Source of the DNA: Flectonema sp. DT1601
Taxonomy: Eukaryota; Euglenozoa; Diplonemea; Diplonemida; Diplonemidae
Direction of reading: 5' to 3'
Length of the DNA: 64,000 bases
NCBI GenBank assembly: GCA_964019425.1
Contig: OZ025855.1
Span: forward strand, 1 to 64,000
Below the pieces are notes generated by a model. It searched no databases, was not told where the DNA came from, and saw only the letters and a program-made list of their open reading frames with translations. Position 1 is the stretch's first letter. The number at the start of each line of letters is the position of its first letter. Of the stretch, positions 40,564 through 50,076 are shown piece after piece. The position numbers were made by a program, and so were the translations under genes.

Positions 40564-43128
40564 TTAGTGATTCGCGATTGTTGTTATCTGGAAGGATTTC
40601 TTATTTATGATTTGCAGTGTCTTTGTGTAGATGTCATCCTTCTCACCTTCGTAATTACTAAGGAACTCCCTCGCAGTGTCCCATTCTGAATTCATAATAC
40701 AAGACCAGCACTCATTCCAACCTGAATACATGCTAGTCTGAGCTGTCTCTAATTGATACATCCATTCTTCATCGCGGTGGCTTTTTTCAAACATCAGCTG
40801 GTAAATTTTGATGGGAGTAGATGACCGTTTCTTAAACAAAACAATATCAATAACTCTCATCGCAAACTTTAAAGATGCGTCAGATGCTATGAATTGATCA
40901 ACAACTCCGTGAGTTCCAATTATTGTTCCCTGGCGCTCCATAGCAACTACCCAGGGGATTGAAGCACTGAACACTGTTAGTTTCTTCATACCAACACAAC
41001 CTATGTTACCGACTTTGCTTTCCCCAGAAGCGCAGGCAAATGAAACTTTAGAAGGGCTGTCTTTCATCTCCACAGCTACCGCCCTCCCACATGAAGGAGC
41101 TGCTATTCTGTGACTGTTGCAGTGTTTTACGCTGTTAAAAGTCGCCGTCAAACGATCTCCGCAAAACGTTTCTGCCACGCCATTGTACCCTCCGATATTC
41201 TTAAGAGCTATTTGAATAAATTCCGAATGAGTAGAAACGATAATCGTATCCGCGTTAGATCTCATAAACTGATGCCAGTCGATGAGATTGAAATAAGTGA
41301 GAGAAATAGATTTCTTTTTAATTGTGTCGTCATTGATGGCAAGGCGTTTAGAATAACCTCCAGAGTTAGCGGAGTCCCTCTTTGACAAGGAGTCAGTTGT
41401 TGTTAATCCTCCAGACCGTTGTGATGTTCTTGAAAGTCCACCCGCAGTATTATTCCCCTCCGTTGTACGGAGCTCTGTTTCATCATCGCTACCACTTGAG
41501 TCCATACTGACTAATATTGAAGGTTGGATGTAGTTTCGGTACTCGACGAGGTTTAAAACCATTTGCTTAAACGACCTTTGCATATCTCTGACTTCACTCA
41601 AATTAGAATGCGATTCTTGTGAAACCAGTTCCAGTTGCATCAAAGCGACAGCAGCCATGTCATCGCGTAGCTTATCAATCGGTCGAATAATATACGAAGT
41701 ACAAATAGCTGCAATAATTATTAATATCGCAGAGCTAATGACCGTAACGATGATTAACGTTCTGAAGTTCTCTCGTCGCTTCTCATCAGAGTCGGTTCTG
41801 CTTTTATTAATTTCGCTGTTAATTCTGGCAGTGCGTTCATCGATTGTCTTCATAACAACCGATCTCGGAATTAATAAACAAATAGCCCAAACTAATTGTT
41901 CTTTTCTTAATATTCTAATCTGACTGTAGTAACCATTCCATAATATTGGTTCTGTGTCTACGTAACCAGTTGTTGCTAAAACATGTTCACCATGAGTCCT
42001 AATAATTGGATCTGTGTAATTTGTTACATTAATTGGATAAGTTGTGTCGACACCGATACCTGCAAAGTCTTCAACAACAGTAAACCAAGGCTTGCCTTTG
42101 TTGGTTCCAATTAGAAGACCTGTTTTACCAGTCCATTGATTCTTTTCAACAGCGTACAGAACTGACCCGTTTAGCAAAGACATCTCAGCCATCATTATAC
42201 TTAGTCTTTCAACTGTTAGACCAACTTTAACAAATCCAACTCTATTCTCTTGACGAGGATATCTATTTATCATCTGAGGATGAGTCCACGACACATACGC
42301 ATACACAACTAAGTAATTAGCAAGCGTACTAAGTGGTGAGAAGTGAATTACATTTGGAGGGTCCAGTGGACTAGTTTCGTCGGCCATATTCTCAATTCCT
42401 CTTTCGTGTAACTCTACCCAAGGTGGTTGCCTCAAAATTATAATTGGGAAATTACAAGGTCCTGTGATGTTATTTATATCATTAAAATCACTAAAAAGGT
42501 TACAGGGCGCATGACGGTACGTCATGGCTCCCTCTTCATCAGAAACTCCGTACCAAAAAGTATAAGGATTGTTTCCAATTTCTAAGGTGTCTTTATTTCT
42601 AGTTTCGACAACTAAATAAACATCCGAACCATTCTTTGGAAGAACACCAGATCCACTATCAGCGACAGTGTAAGCTAAGTCACCTCCCCAGTTGTCGGGG
42701 TCACTATTTGGACTAAATGGAAGTGGGAAGTATGCGATTTGATTAACACCAGAGTCTGCTAATGATCTCAACTTTGCTGACATGTATCTCCTCAGAGTGG
42801 TGTCGACGTATTTCGGGTTGGTTACAATGTCTGGGTGTTGTGGTTTTACGATATTAATTATCTCATCAGCAGCTTCTGAAGAAGTTGATAAAAAGAATTC
42901 AATATTATTCGACGCCTCAGTCAGCTTTGAATCCAACAACATGTTCGCCATAGTCAGCGTGTTCTCCTCTCCAGCGTCAAGAGCGTCACTGACTGCGCGG
43001 TCTCCCGTCTCACGAGCACTGTCTGTGTCCGCATTGCCATTTAATATCGTCAGCGACCCAACGAGGACTCCGACACATACAACCAACACTATGGAGAGCA
43101 AAATCGACAGCGAGCGGACGCCCACCAT
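40564..43128 (-). CDS. Cyclase-like transmembrane receptor (ectodomain, HAMP-like linker, degenerate cyclase domain)
   Basis: 854 residues. An N-terminal helix (about 7-28) leads an ectodomain of about 420 residues resembling a Cache-type sensor. A second helix (about 453-478, IIVTVISSAILIIIAAI) then HAMP-like IIRPIDKLRDDM, a YRNYIQPSIL linker (about 526) and a Ser/Thr-rich spacer follow. The C-terminal domain from about 612 has FCGDRLTATFN, HRIAA, VSFACASGESKVGNIG and GMKKLTVF in the positions of class III nucleotidyl cyclase core strands. The two metal-binding aspartates of active cyclases are not evident, so it is likely a pseudo-cyclase regulator. Similar proteins are known to me from kinetoplastids. 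Plasma membrane receptor, ligand unknown. The ATG follows AATTTCCGCAG by 17 nt. Confidence 0.7.
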   Translation of the reverse strand: MVGVRSLSILLSIVLVVCVGVLVGSLTILNGNADTDSARETGDRAVSDALDAGEENTLTMANMLLDSKLTEASNNIEFFLSTSSEAADEIINIVKPQHPDIVTNPKYVDTTLRRYMSAKLRSLADSGVNQIAYFPLPFSPNSDPDNWGGDLAYTVADSGSGVLPKNGSDVYLVVETRNKDTLEIGNNPYTFWYGVSDEEGAMTYRHAPCNLFSDFNDINNITGPCNFPIIILRQPPWVELHERGIENMADETSPLDPPNVIHFSPLSTLANYLVVYAYVSWTHPQMINRYPRQENRVGFVKVGLTVERLSIMMAEMSLLNGSVLYAVEKNQWTGKTGLLIGTNKGKPWFTVVEDFAGIGVDTTYPINVTNYTDPIIRTHGEHVLATTGYVDTEPILWNGYYSQIRILRKEQLVWAICLLIPRSVVMKTIDERTARINSEINKSRTDSDEKRRENFRTLIIVTVISSAILIIIAAICTSYIIRPIDKLRDDMAAVALMQLELVSQESHSNLSEVRDMQRSFKQMVLNLVEYRNYIQPSILVSMDSSGSDDETELRTTEGNNTAGGLSRTSQRSGGLTTTDSLSKRDSANSGGYSKRLAINDDTIKKKSISLTYFNLIDWHQFMRSNADTIIVSTHSEFIQIALKNIGGYNGVAETFCGDRLTATFNSVKHCNSHRIAAPSCGRAVAVEMKDSPSKVSFACASGESKVGNIGCVGMKKLTVFSASIPWVVAMERQGTIIGTHGVVDQFIASDASLKFAMRVIDIVLFKKRSSTPIKIYQLMFEKSHRDEEWMYQLETAQTSMYSGWNECWSCIMNSEWDTAREFLSNYEGEKDDIYTKTLQIINKKSFQITTIANH

Positions 43129-43746
43129 TTTTTGTGTAGCAATTGCTGCGGAAATTTCAATTAAAATGAAAAAGAATTCTCAAAAGTCTGAAGAAATCTA
43201 TTAAGTTACTCAACAGATAACATTTCATAAGAACTAAAAAGGAAGAAGCTGCTTCAAGAAGCTCTCTTGAAGTTCTTACGTTCAACAGTTATGATGAACA
43301 CTTCCTCCCTCCTAATGAATGAGCTTTCTAAATTGTCGCCTACTTTGCTTTCCCTTTGAGGAAGTCAGCTACTTGAATCTGATCAGAATGAGTTCATTTA
43401 TTTTATTAACTTCTTCTAACAATTCCATCACTGCAATACGGATTCCCTTTATCTTATTGTGACATGTCTTATACAACACAAAGACTAGATACAATCACAG
43501 TGTCAGTAAATGTGTTGAATGAACAACCAACAGAGACGTGTGTAAGGTTCGCCAGCTTTGTGGTTGTAAATATTAGTTTCCACTTGACTGTTTCCAAAGG
43601 TTTTTAACATTTAAACATTTACAGCAAGTCGATCACAACCCACTCTGAGAGAGAAGGAAATCTTTTCGGAGATTTTCTAACTTCCTCAGCTACTATATTT
43701 CAATAACAGAACTACAACAACTTAATTTAAAAATGTTGCTGTCGTC
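43129..43746. other. Gene-free spacer
   Basis: AT-rich DNA between the receptor start and the end of the methyltransferase gene; contains a small inverted GAAGCTGCTTC motif near 43248. Nothing else seen. Confidence 0.45.
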
Positions 43747-44897
43747 CTATCGAAGACATTTAGTTGGAAATCTCTTTGTACAATTATATATCGAAACGTG
43801 TGTATCGCACATCCATGGGAGTGCTGCTTCTGTATTGCGATCGATTCGAAACAACTCGACGCTCTTCTCTGGTGATGACGTCCAGGACCCAATCTGCTTC
43901 ACACTGCAGTTGATATTCATTGAACTGAATGACTCTAATAGAATGGCAGAGAGATTCGTTCTGCCTGAATACCACTTCGAAGAATACTTTGATCCAACGC
44001 CCTGCCTCGCCTGTGGAAGCTCTAGAAATGTTGTTCTCGCATTACTTACCAAGTTACTGAGAGCGACTTCAAAAGCTGTCTGATCAGGCAACTCAAACCA
44101 GTGAAAGACTGATAACGCTAATTGATAATCATGACCAACTCCTTCCTTTCGTAATGATGCGAAGAAGTCTGGTCGGATATTACTCTCGCAGACTACGTAA
44201 CGTTCTGAGATCCCGAGAAGACGAATCTTCTTTGACTGTAGAGTCAAAACGTCAACAGTACTTTTTCTGTTCCACACATAGCGAGAGCTACTCGACTCGA
44301 CCGCGATGACTTGCGATTGTGAAAACATGCGAGCGATAGAAATTGCAAAGTATCCCTGTTTGATGTTGACGTCAAGATATTAATATGATAAAGAGTTTTA
44401 GAACAGGTATTTAAAATTAGGAATTCATTTCTATTTATTTAGTACTTTGAGAAAACAAACCTGATTAGCACCGTAGTCAACAACAGTCATCGGTTGTAAT
44501 ACGTCAGAGGAATCTGAAAGCATTTCTTTCTTTATTTTCTGTTTTTTTTTTGTATTGGATTAAATAACTCACTCTCAAGTACGTAACGGAAGTGATATTA
44601 ACATACCTCCCAGCGAGGGAGGTTGCGTCCTCCTAGGTTTTCTTTTACAAGTGACGCGTTGTTAGGTAACGCAGTCTGTTCCCAACGCCACTCTTGATTA
44701 CTATTTAAAGAACCGTTAGTTTGCATTCGACTGCGAGAACTAATGACATTGGCGCTGTTGTCACCTCCCCAGCCGAGGACAGATAGATAGGCAACAATTA
44801 ACATTCCAGCGAATAATCCGATTATTTTAGGCACCCGATACCACGAATTAGTTTCCGTGTACGGCACCTTGCTCTTGTGTAGCAAAATGGAATGCAT
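43747..44897 (-). CDS. Three-exon, single-pass membrane methyltransferase (FkbM-like)
   Basis: Exon 1 is 44607-44897, exon 2 44461-44538, exon 3 43747-44355, all in phase 0; introns GTATGT...ACAG and GTTTGT...ACAG. The joined product is about 325 residues: a type II anchor (IIGLFAGMLIVAYLSVLGW, about 24-43), a short stem, then a class I SAM-binding fold. The SAM motif VDYGANQGYFAISIARMF is split by intron 2 and is complete only after splicing, which strongly supports the model. VIAVESS is the acidic ribose-binding strand; LALSVFHWFE and TTFLELPQ follow. Topology suggests Golgi or surface membrane, with glycan or lipid methylation possible. The ATG is 16 nt after TTATTCTCTCCAG. A GTAAGT inside exon 3 is probably coding. 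Confidence 0.75.
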
Positions 44898-44913
44898 CGG
44901 TTTTGCTACATCC

Positions 44914-45258
44914 CTGGAGAGAATAAATGTAATAAAATGTACTTTGAGCTCAATAAGAAATTAATTCTTCTCTACGAATTACTTTAACCATGTTGTTGTA
45001 CTTACAGAGAAGATTAAAGTTTTTATAAAACAAACTAACAGTCAACACTACGTAAGGAATATCTACGAACTACAAAGTAATAACAAATCTAAACGGGCAA
45101 GCAACCAGCTTTACTTTTATCATAATATGAACTCTCTCATTAGTTAAGTCATCGACGAGTATTCAACCGACTAAAAGTGTCACATGAATGTGAGAACTAC
45201 TACTGCGCAATAAGTAAACATACATGTTGCATGTATGTTTCCAAAGTCCTGCAAGAGA
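44914..45258. other. Gene-free spacer
   Basis: Short AT-rich spacer with no visible gene; contains the self-complementary ACATACATGTTGCATGTATG (45220-45239), a 9-bp stem. Confidence 0.45.
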
Positions 45259-46795
45259 TTACAGATCTGCTTGCACAGTAAGAATTGAAGCGCCTCTTAT
45301 TTCGTTGATGTGATGGTCAAGATGATGAATTGAGGGTTTGTCTTCATATAAATAAATGGCGCTAGTTAAGGCGCTGTTTGGTTTGACAAAAGTCTGCAAC
45401 AGACGAGTGAAGTCATTCTGGTCTAAGAGGAAGATACGTTGCCCCAGCCGCCATATCAACAAGTTTGTTAAAAGCTTGTGCGGGATTGGGATTCTCCGCA
45501 ACGGGAAATAAGGAACTGCGTGCAGAATCGAGGAATCGAAGCATCTCCTCACTTGTTGGTATCGTAACTAAGATTGATGGAGAAGAGGAGTCAGAGTTAA
45601 CAATTAAAACATAACAAAGTAAATCATCATTAGTAGTAGCAGGAATAACAAGAGAGACGAGGTGTAAAGGAATTGATTGGATCACTCGTTTCTGATATGT
45701 CACAGCAAGTGAACGGCCGTTGTTTACGAGCAGCCCATCGTCAAACATCGGGAAAGTTTCTCGTGGCATTCCATTGTCAGCTTTCTCACCGTAAAACAGA
45801 ATTGAGACATCAAAACACTGCGGAGGCTCTACCAACACCCCGGGACGTATGTCGTTAGCTGAAGGGCTTCTGTAAGCATTCGACTTGAGATCACGACGGG
45901 GAGTGAGGTAGTCATCAGATGCGAGAGTTCCAGCAGTTTGATTACTCAAACTGTACCCGGCTGTTGCTAAAAGTTTTCGTAAATCTGCTGCTTCAGAAGT
46001 GTTCGTGTGCGAACTGATGTTATTTGTGATGTAACTGGCTGCTGGTTCACTTTTAAAATTAAATTCCGACCGTCCTAAAGTTTTTTGATAAGTTTGAGGG
46101 AAAGATGTCGCAGTTGTGATATTACGAAGTGCGTTCGTGGGTGAAATAGGAGGTGAGGATTTATTACTCAGAGTACTGCTATGTAGACTCCCAACACTGA
46201 ATGGTATCACTGGAGGTTCTGAAGTCAGAGCTGACTCAATAACTCGAGTGGGTGCGTAGTCAATTAGTTTTTGATTTTGAATTACGAAATACAATTCAAC
46301 ATTACGATTCCCTGCAGCAACAGAATGAGGAGGACAATACAGACGTTGAGTTCTAATCGAGTCTTCAGGACCATGAATGTCATAAAGATTAAGTGAAGCT
46401 TTACCTGCTGAGTACGTATCAATTCCGTCTACTTGCATCACATCGATTTGCATTTGTTGAACGACATCACCGTGAGTGACTCCAAAGTTAATCCATTCAT
46501 TAAAAGCGACACATCCGTCACTTTCATTTTGTTCTCTTCTTTTTGTGCAGCCTGAGACTGCTCCACATCTCCAGGAGATGTAATAAAATTTGCGTCCCGA
46601 TTTGGAAGTCGGCACCCCACGCAAACCTCCAATTAAAAACCTAATTAACATCCTCTCATGCGCTGTTTCATTTCGTACCGCAGAAGACGAAATCAAACCG
46701 CATCCCGTAAACGCCGACACTGAGTAAGCTGGCAACGATGTTGAAGCGTTACTCGCAACATCTGACCATTCTTCGTTGCGATTCCTGTGCGCCAT
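45259..46795 (-). CDS. Unknown protein with N-terminal C2-like domain; alternative 3' end possible
   Basis: Read straight through, the frame is 46795 to 45413, 460 residues. Residues about 30-160 (MLIRFLIGGLRGV, FYYISWRCG, VQQMQIDVMQV, KASLNLYDIHG) look like an NT-C2-type beta-sandwich. The middle is Ser/Thr-rich. The end has ILVTIPTSEEMLRFLDSARS. A second coding-like frame runs from 45413 to 45259 (NDFTRLLQTFVKPNSAL...). Splicing from CAA/GTGAGG to CTTCCTCTTAG would join it in frame after VTIPT and replace the SEEMLRF segment with a similar NQNDFTRLL segment. Two alternative C-termini are thus possible. No family recognised beyond C2. The ATG follows TTATTACACAG by 12 nt. Confidence 0.6.
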
Positions 46796-46870
46796 ATTAA
46801 GTTCAACCTGTGTAATAATATGTTTGTTATTCTATTAATTTATGAATCAAAACCTCTCTTACTGTGAGTC

Positions 46871-46955
46871 GTTGAAACCGTCTCCGTTGAAACCGTCTCC
46901 GTTGAAACCGTCTCCGTTGAAACCGTCTCCGTTGAAACCGTCTCCGTTGAAACAT
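46871..46955. repeat. 15-bp minisatellite
   Basis: Five perfect copies of GTTGAAACCGTCTCC plus a partial sixth, a short distance upstream of the C2-like gene's start. Confidence 0.95.
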
Positions 46956-47052
46956 GTCTTAAAACTCATTTCTCCATTTTTTTTTTTTGACAAGCGCTGA
47001 GCGCATATTGAGCGGCACGCCTTATTTTTTACGTATCTGTTGTCGTGATTAT

Positions 47053-47156
47053 TTCGAAGTCAGGGAAGTCAAAACCTCTGAAGCTCACGTGGAAACAGTA
47101 ATTCGATACCACAACACGTGAGACTCACGAGAAGAGACGTAACCAGAGGTTTTGAT
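47053..47156. repeat. Foldback MITE-like repeat, copy 2
   Basis: Bounded by perfect 12-bp inverted repeats TCAAAACCTCTG (47069-47080) and CAGAGGTTTTGA (47144-47155). The interior shares ordered blocks with 27405-27490. Small size, terminal inverted repeats and no coding capacity fit a MITE; no target-site duplication was established. Confidence 0.65.
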
Positions 47157-48829
47157 CCTCTCCTTTCGTATGTAAGAGAAAAGCAGCCAGAATTGGTGAC
47201 TGAAAAGTGGAAGTATTCGTCGAGGCAAGCAACCCCCTGAAGTTAGTACGTGAAAACCTGAAAGTGGTATGGCACAAGTGACGCAAAGTAAATGGGGTAA
47301 AGATTAGATACTTAAAGAATCCTAAAATAATTGAATGAAACATAACACGTTTCTGCAATTCTTACCATGAGATGATTGAACCCTTCAGAAGGAGATCCAA
47401 TTCGTTTCTCATAATGATTAACAGATTCGCTACGGAAACTTTACTAAGCACAGATCTGTAAAGCGAATCAAGTATTCCATTACCACAAATCAACTTAACG
47501 TAACAAACAACTAAACACACGGTAGTGACGGAACGACCCGACACACACGGCAAGAAATATAAAAGAATCGATCCTTTCTTTGATTAGTTTTCTTTTGAAG
47601 TTTTGACGTAGTTCGGTTCTCGCATTACATCTGCAATGCCAAACAACATCATTTTTTTAGAAAAGTGAGCAAGTGATCTAGTAAGGCAGTTAGAGGATAG
47701 TTCATGCTTCAGAGGCAAAGTAGACACTGCAATGACTAACTGGGACTGCCCGCCAAGCAGCTCCATTCCGAAGAGCGCATCTTCTTGGGAATTGAAAGAT
47801 CGATTTTCGTCAATAATACGTCCCTGGTAGCAGTAAGATGTTTGAGTATCACATTCGCTCTAAAGCATAAAAAAAACGTAAATTTCAAAGAGGACAAAAA
47901 GGGGGAAAGAAATCGAAAAAAAAAAGACAAGACTCAGTAGGTTATCGATATCCTGTCGTGCTGCGGAGAAACCTTCCAGCATGACAAGAAACACCGCACA
48001 AAAGGCTGCTCTTTTATTGTATGCATTAACGATGACTCGTCCTGGTGTACTTCACATCAAGGATACACACTACTGGTTAACACAAACGCATCGGCCAAGT
48101 ATATAAAACGTTTCCTCGCCTCTTCAAAACCTCAGGTGGAGTCAAGTCAGTCACAAGCGTAGTAGTAATACAGACTAACAAGATTGAAACTAAAGCTGAA
48201 TTGGACAGAGAATAAATAGATTAGTAACAACACACACTTCCAACAAAAGTTTAAGGCAATGGTAGCAATTATTTGCGTCAAGCAGAGTAGCAATTATTTG
48301 CTCCGAGTAAAACCCAACATGATGCCAATTAATAAAACTAAAGTAAGTCATTATCTACTTGTGAAGCAGAACAATGAAGTTAGAATGAACAATTATTACA
48401 AAATAGAAGAATAAGAAGAAAAAAAGAACAAGCGAGGCAGGCAGAAATCACAAGATCTGAAGCCACCACCAAACTCATTGAAACATTACTGAATACAGTA
48501 ATAACAATACGCTGTTTGTGCGAACACAGAAACAATCGAATTAAATTAAACAAAATAAGGGAAGCTTTCGAAGTGAAACACGAAGCCCCTTCTTCTTTTT
48601 TTACGCATTCCAGCACAACCCGCGCGAATTGCAGCAGCAGTAGTACGAGGAACGACTCCTTTAATCTGATAAAGAATCAGACCTCAGGAGTCAAACTAAT
48701 AAGTAATAAAATGATGTGTACGAATGGATGATGAGGTCAGAAAGTAGTTTGGTATCAACAAAAGTGATTTCTTGAAGTTACCAACTGACTTTGATCGACA
48801 ACTGAATTGAGAGAATCAAGGAACAGCAG

Positions 48830-50053
48830 CTACGATGGCAACAGCGCCTGTCTGTTGTCACACGAAAAGCCTTCAAAGACACCAGTAAACCCGGGAAACG
48901 GTAGCGAGTTTTCCCCGAGAGTCTGTCCCACCATCGACGATACTTTGTCTTCTGCGATAATACCTGAAGGTGGTTGCCAATCAGGTGCTGGTGTATCTGA
49001 GTAGACACTTTCCCAATTAAAATTATCAAACCAAGAGTGTTGTGGTATCTGAAGACCACCTAGTCGCTGATTCTCATCCTTCGTAAGCAGTCGGAGGATC
49101 AGATCTCGCGGTACGTCTTCAACGGGTTCGAAGAACTTGACGGGCTTTTGAACAATTTTTTTCATCAAAGTTTGTACGGCACGAGATACGAATGGGTTTT
49201 CCCCAGTGAGCAGGTTATAAATAACAACTCCATAAGACCACCAGTCAACAGCACAAGAGTATCTCTTACCAGTAATAATCTCTGGTGCTAGGTAGTGATA
49301 AGAACCGCAGAATGACTCCGTTCTGTCATCAGACGGTTCAAGTTGTTTGCTGATTCCAAAGTCAGACAATTTTGCATTTCCATTCTCAGTTAATAAAATA
49401 TTCTCAGGTTTCAAGTCTCGGTAAATAATTCCGTTGTCATGAAGGAATTGCAAAGCTAAATATATTTGTGCTGACATATGTCGGGATGCCCGCTCTGTTG
49501 CCTTTCCATTGGGTAGAGTACTTGTGTATTTATAAACATTTCCTCCTGCCATGTAGTCTAGTGCGAAGTAGAGTTTTGATTGCGACTGAAAGCAGAAATG
49601 CATTCTGACAAGAAACTGACTTCCCCTTCCGACTTTCTTCATGATATCCCGTTCGCGTACTGCAACATTAGCACCTCCGGAAGTTGGCATCGCGTCGATC
49701 TTTCTGATTTCTTTAAGAGCATAATGTTTTCCATCTCTGCGGTATCGAACAAGGCAGACGATGCCCATGGCACCCTTTCCAAGTAGCTGAAGTCTTTCAA
49801 AATCTTTTTTTTCAACTTTCGAGTCCTGCTTCCCAAATAAAGTTGCGTACGGCAACGTCGGTTCGTATGTAGTGCATTCACCATTCTCGTCGATGTACTC
49901 CCAGTCTGATTCTTCGTCACTGTCTCTCTTCTCTTTTTGTTCTACTTCTTCAGTGGGCTCTTTTTTAATTTCCTCCTCCTCCTTTTCCTCCTCCTTCCCC
50001 ACCTCCTCGACTACCTCCCGCTCTTCTTCCTGTTGTTGTGGTATCGCAGTCAT
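48830..50053 (-). CDS. AGC-family serine/threonine protein kinase
   Basis: 407 residues. An acidic N-terminal region (about 1-75, runs of Glu) precedes a complete kinase domain: LLGKGAMGIV glycine loop (about 88), HYALKEI lysine (about 113), YRDLKPENILL catalytic loop (about 209), SDFG (about 231), SFCGSYHYLAPE activation segment (about 250) and DWWSYGV. The C-terminal tail has FDNFNW, WQPPS and FPGFTGVF, the AGC tail with a hydrophobic motif, so activity is probably controlled by phosphorylation of the activation loop by a PDK1-type kinase. All catalytic residues are present. No PH or other targeting domain. The ATG follows TACTAATAAATATTTCAG by 21 nt, with a branch-point-like TACTAAT. Confidence 0.9.
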   Translation of the reverse strand: MTAIPQQQEEEREVVEEVGKEEEKEEEEIKKEPTEEVEQKEKRDSDEESDWEYIDENGECTTYEPTLPYATLFGKQDSKVEKKDFERLQLLGKGAMGIVCLVRYRRDGKHYALKEIRKIDAMPTSGGANVAVRERDIMKKVGRGSQFLVRMHFCFQSQSKLYFALDYMAGGNVYKYTSTLPNGKATERASRHMSAQIYLALQFLHDNGIIYRDLKPENILLTENGNAKLSDFGISKQLEPSDDRTESFCGSYHYLAPEIITGKRYSCAVDWWSYGVVIYNLLTGENPFVSRAVQTLMKKIVQKPVKFFEPVEDVPRDLILRLLTKDENQRLGGLQIPQHSWFDNFNWESVYSDTPAPDWQPPSGIIAEDKVSSMVGQTLGENSLPFPGFTGVFEGFSCDNRQALLPS

Positions 50054-50076
50054 TCGGTGTTGTTAACGGCTGTACT

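Larger units (their letters stand above)
46809..48829. other. 2 kb gene-free stretch with minisatellite and MITE-like repeat
   Basis: No supported gene. It contains the 15-bp minisatellite (46871-46945), a foldback repeat (47053-47156), and AT-rich DNA containing the 3' flank of the kinase. Confidence 0.55.

Noticed and set aside
43900-44050. A further intron in the methyltransferase gene at GTAAGT
   Set aside because: The following sequence (ARTTFLELPQ...) reads as good protein in frame, so retention is more likely.
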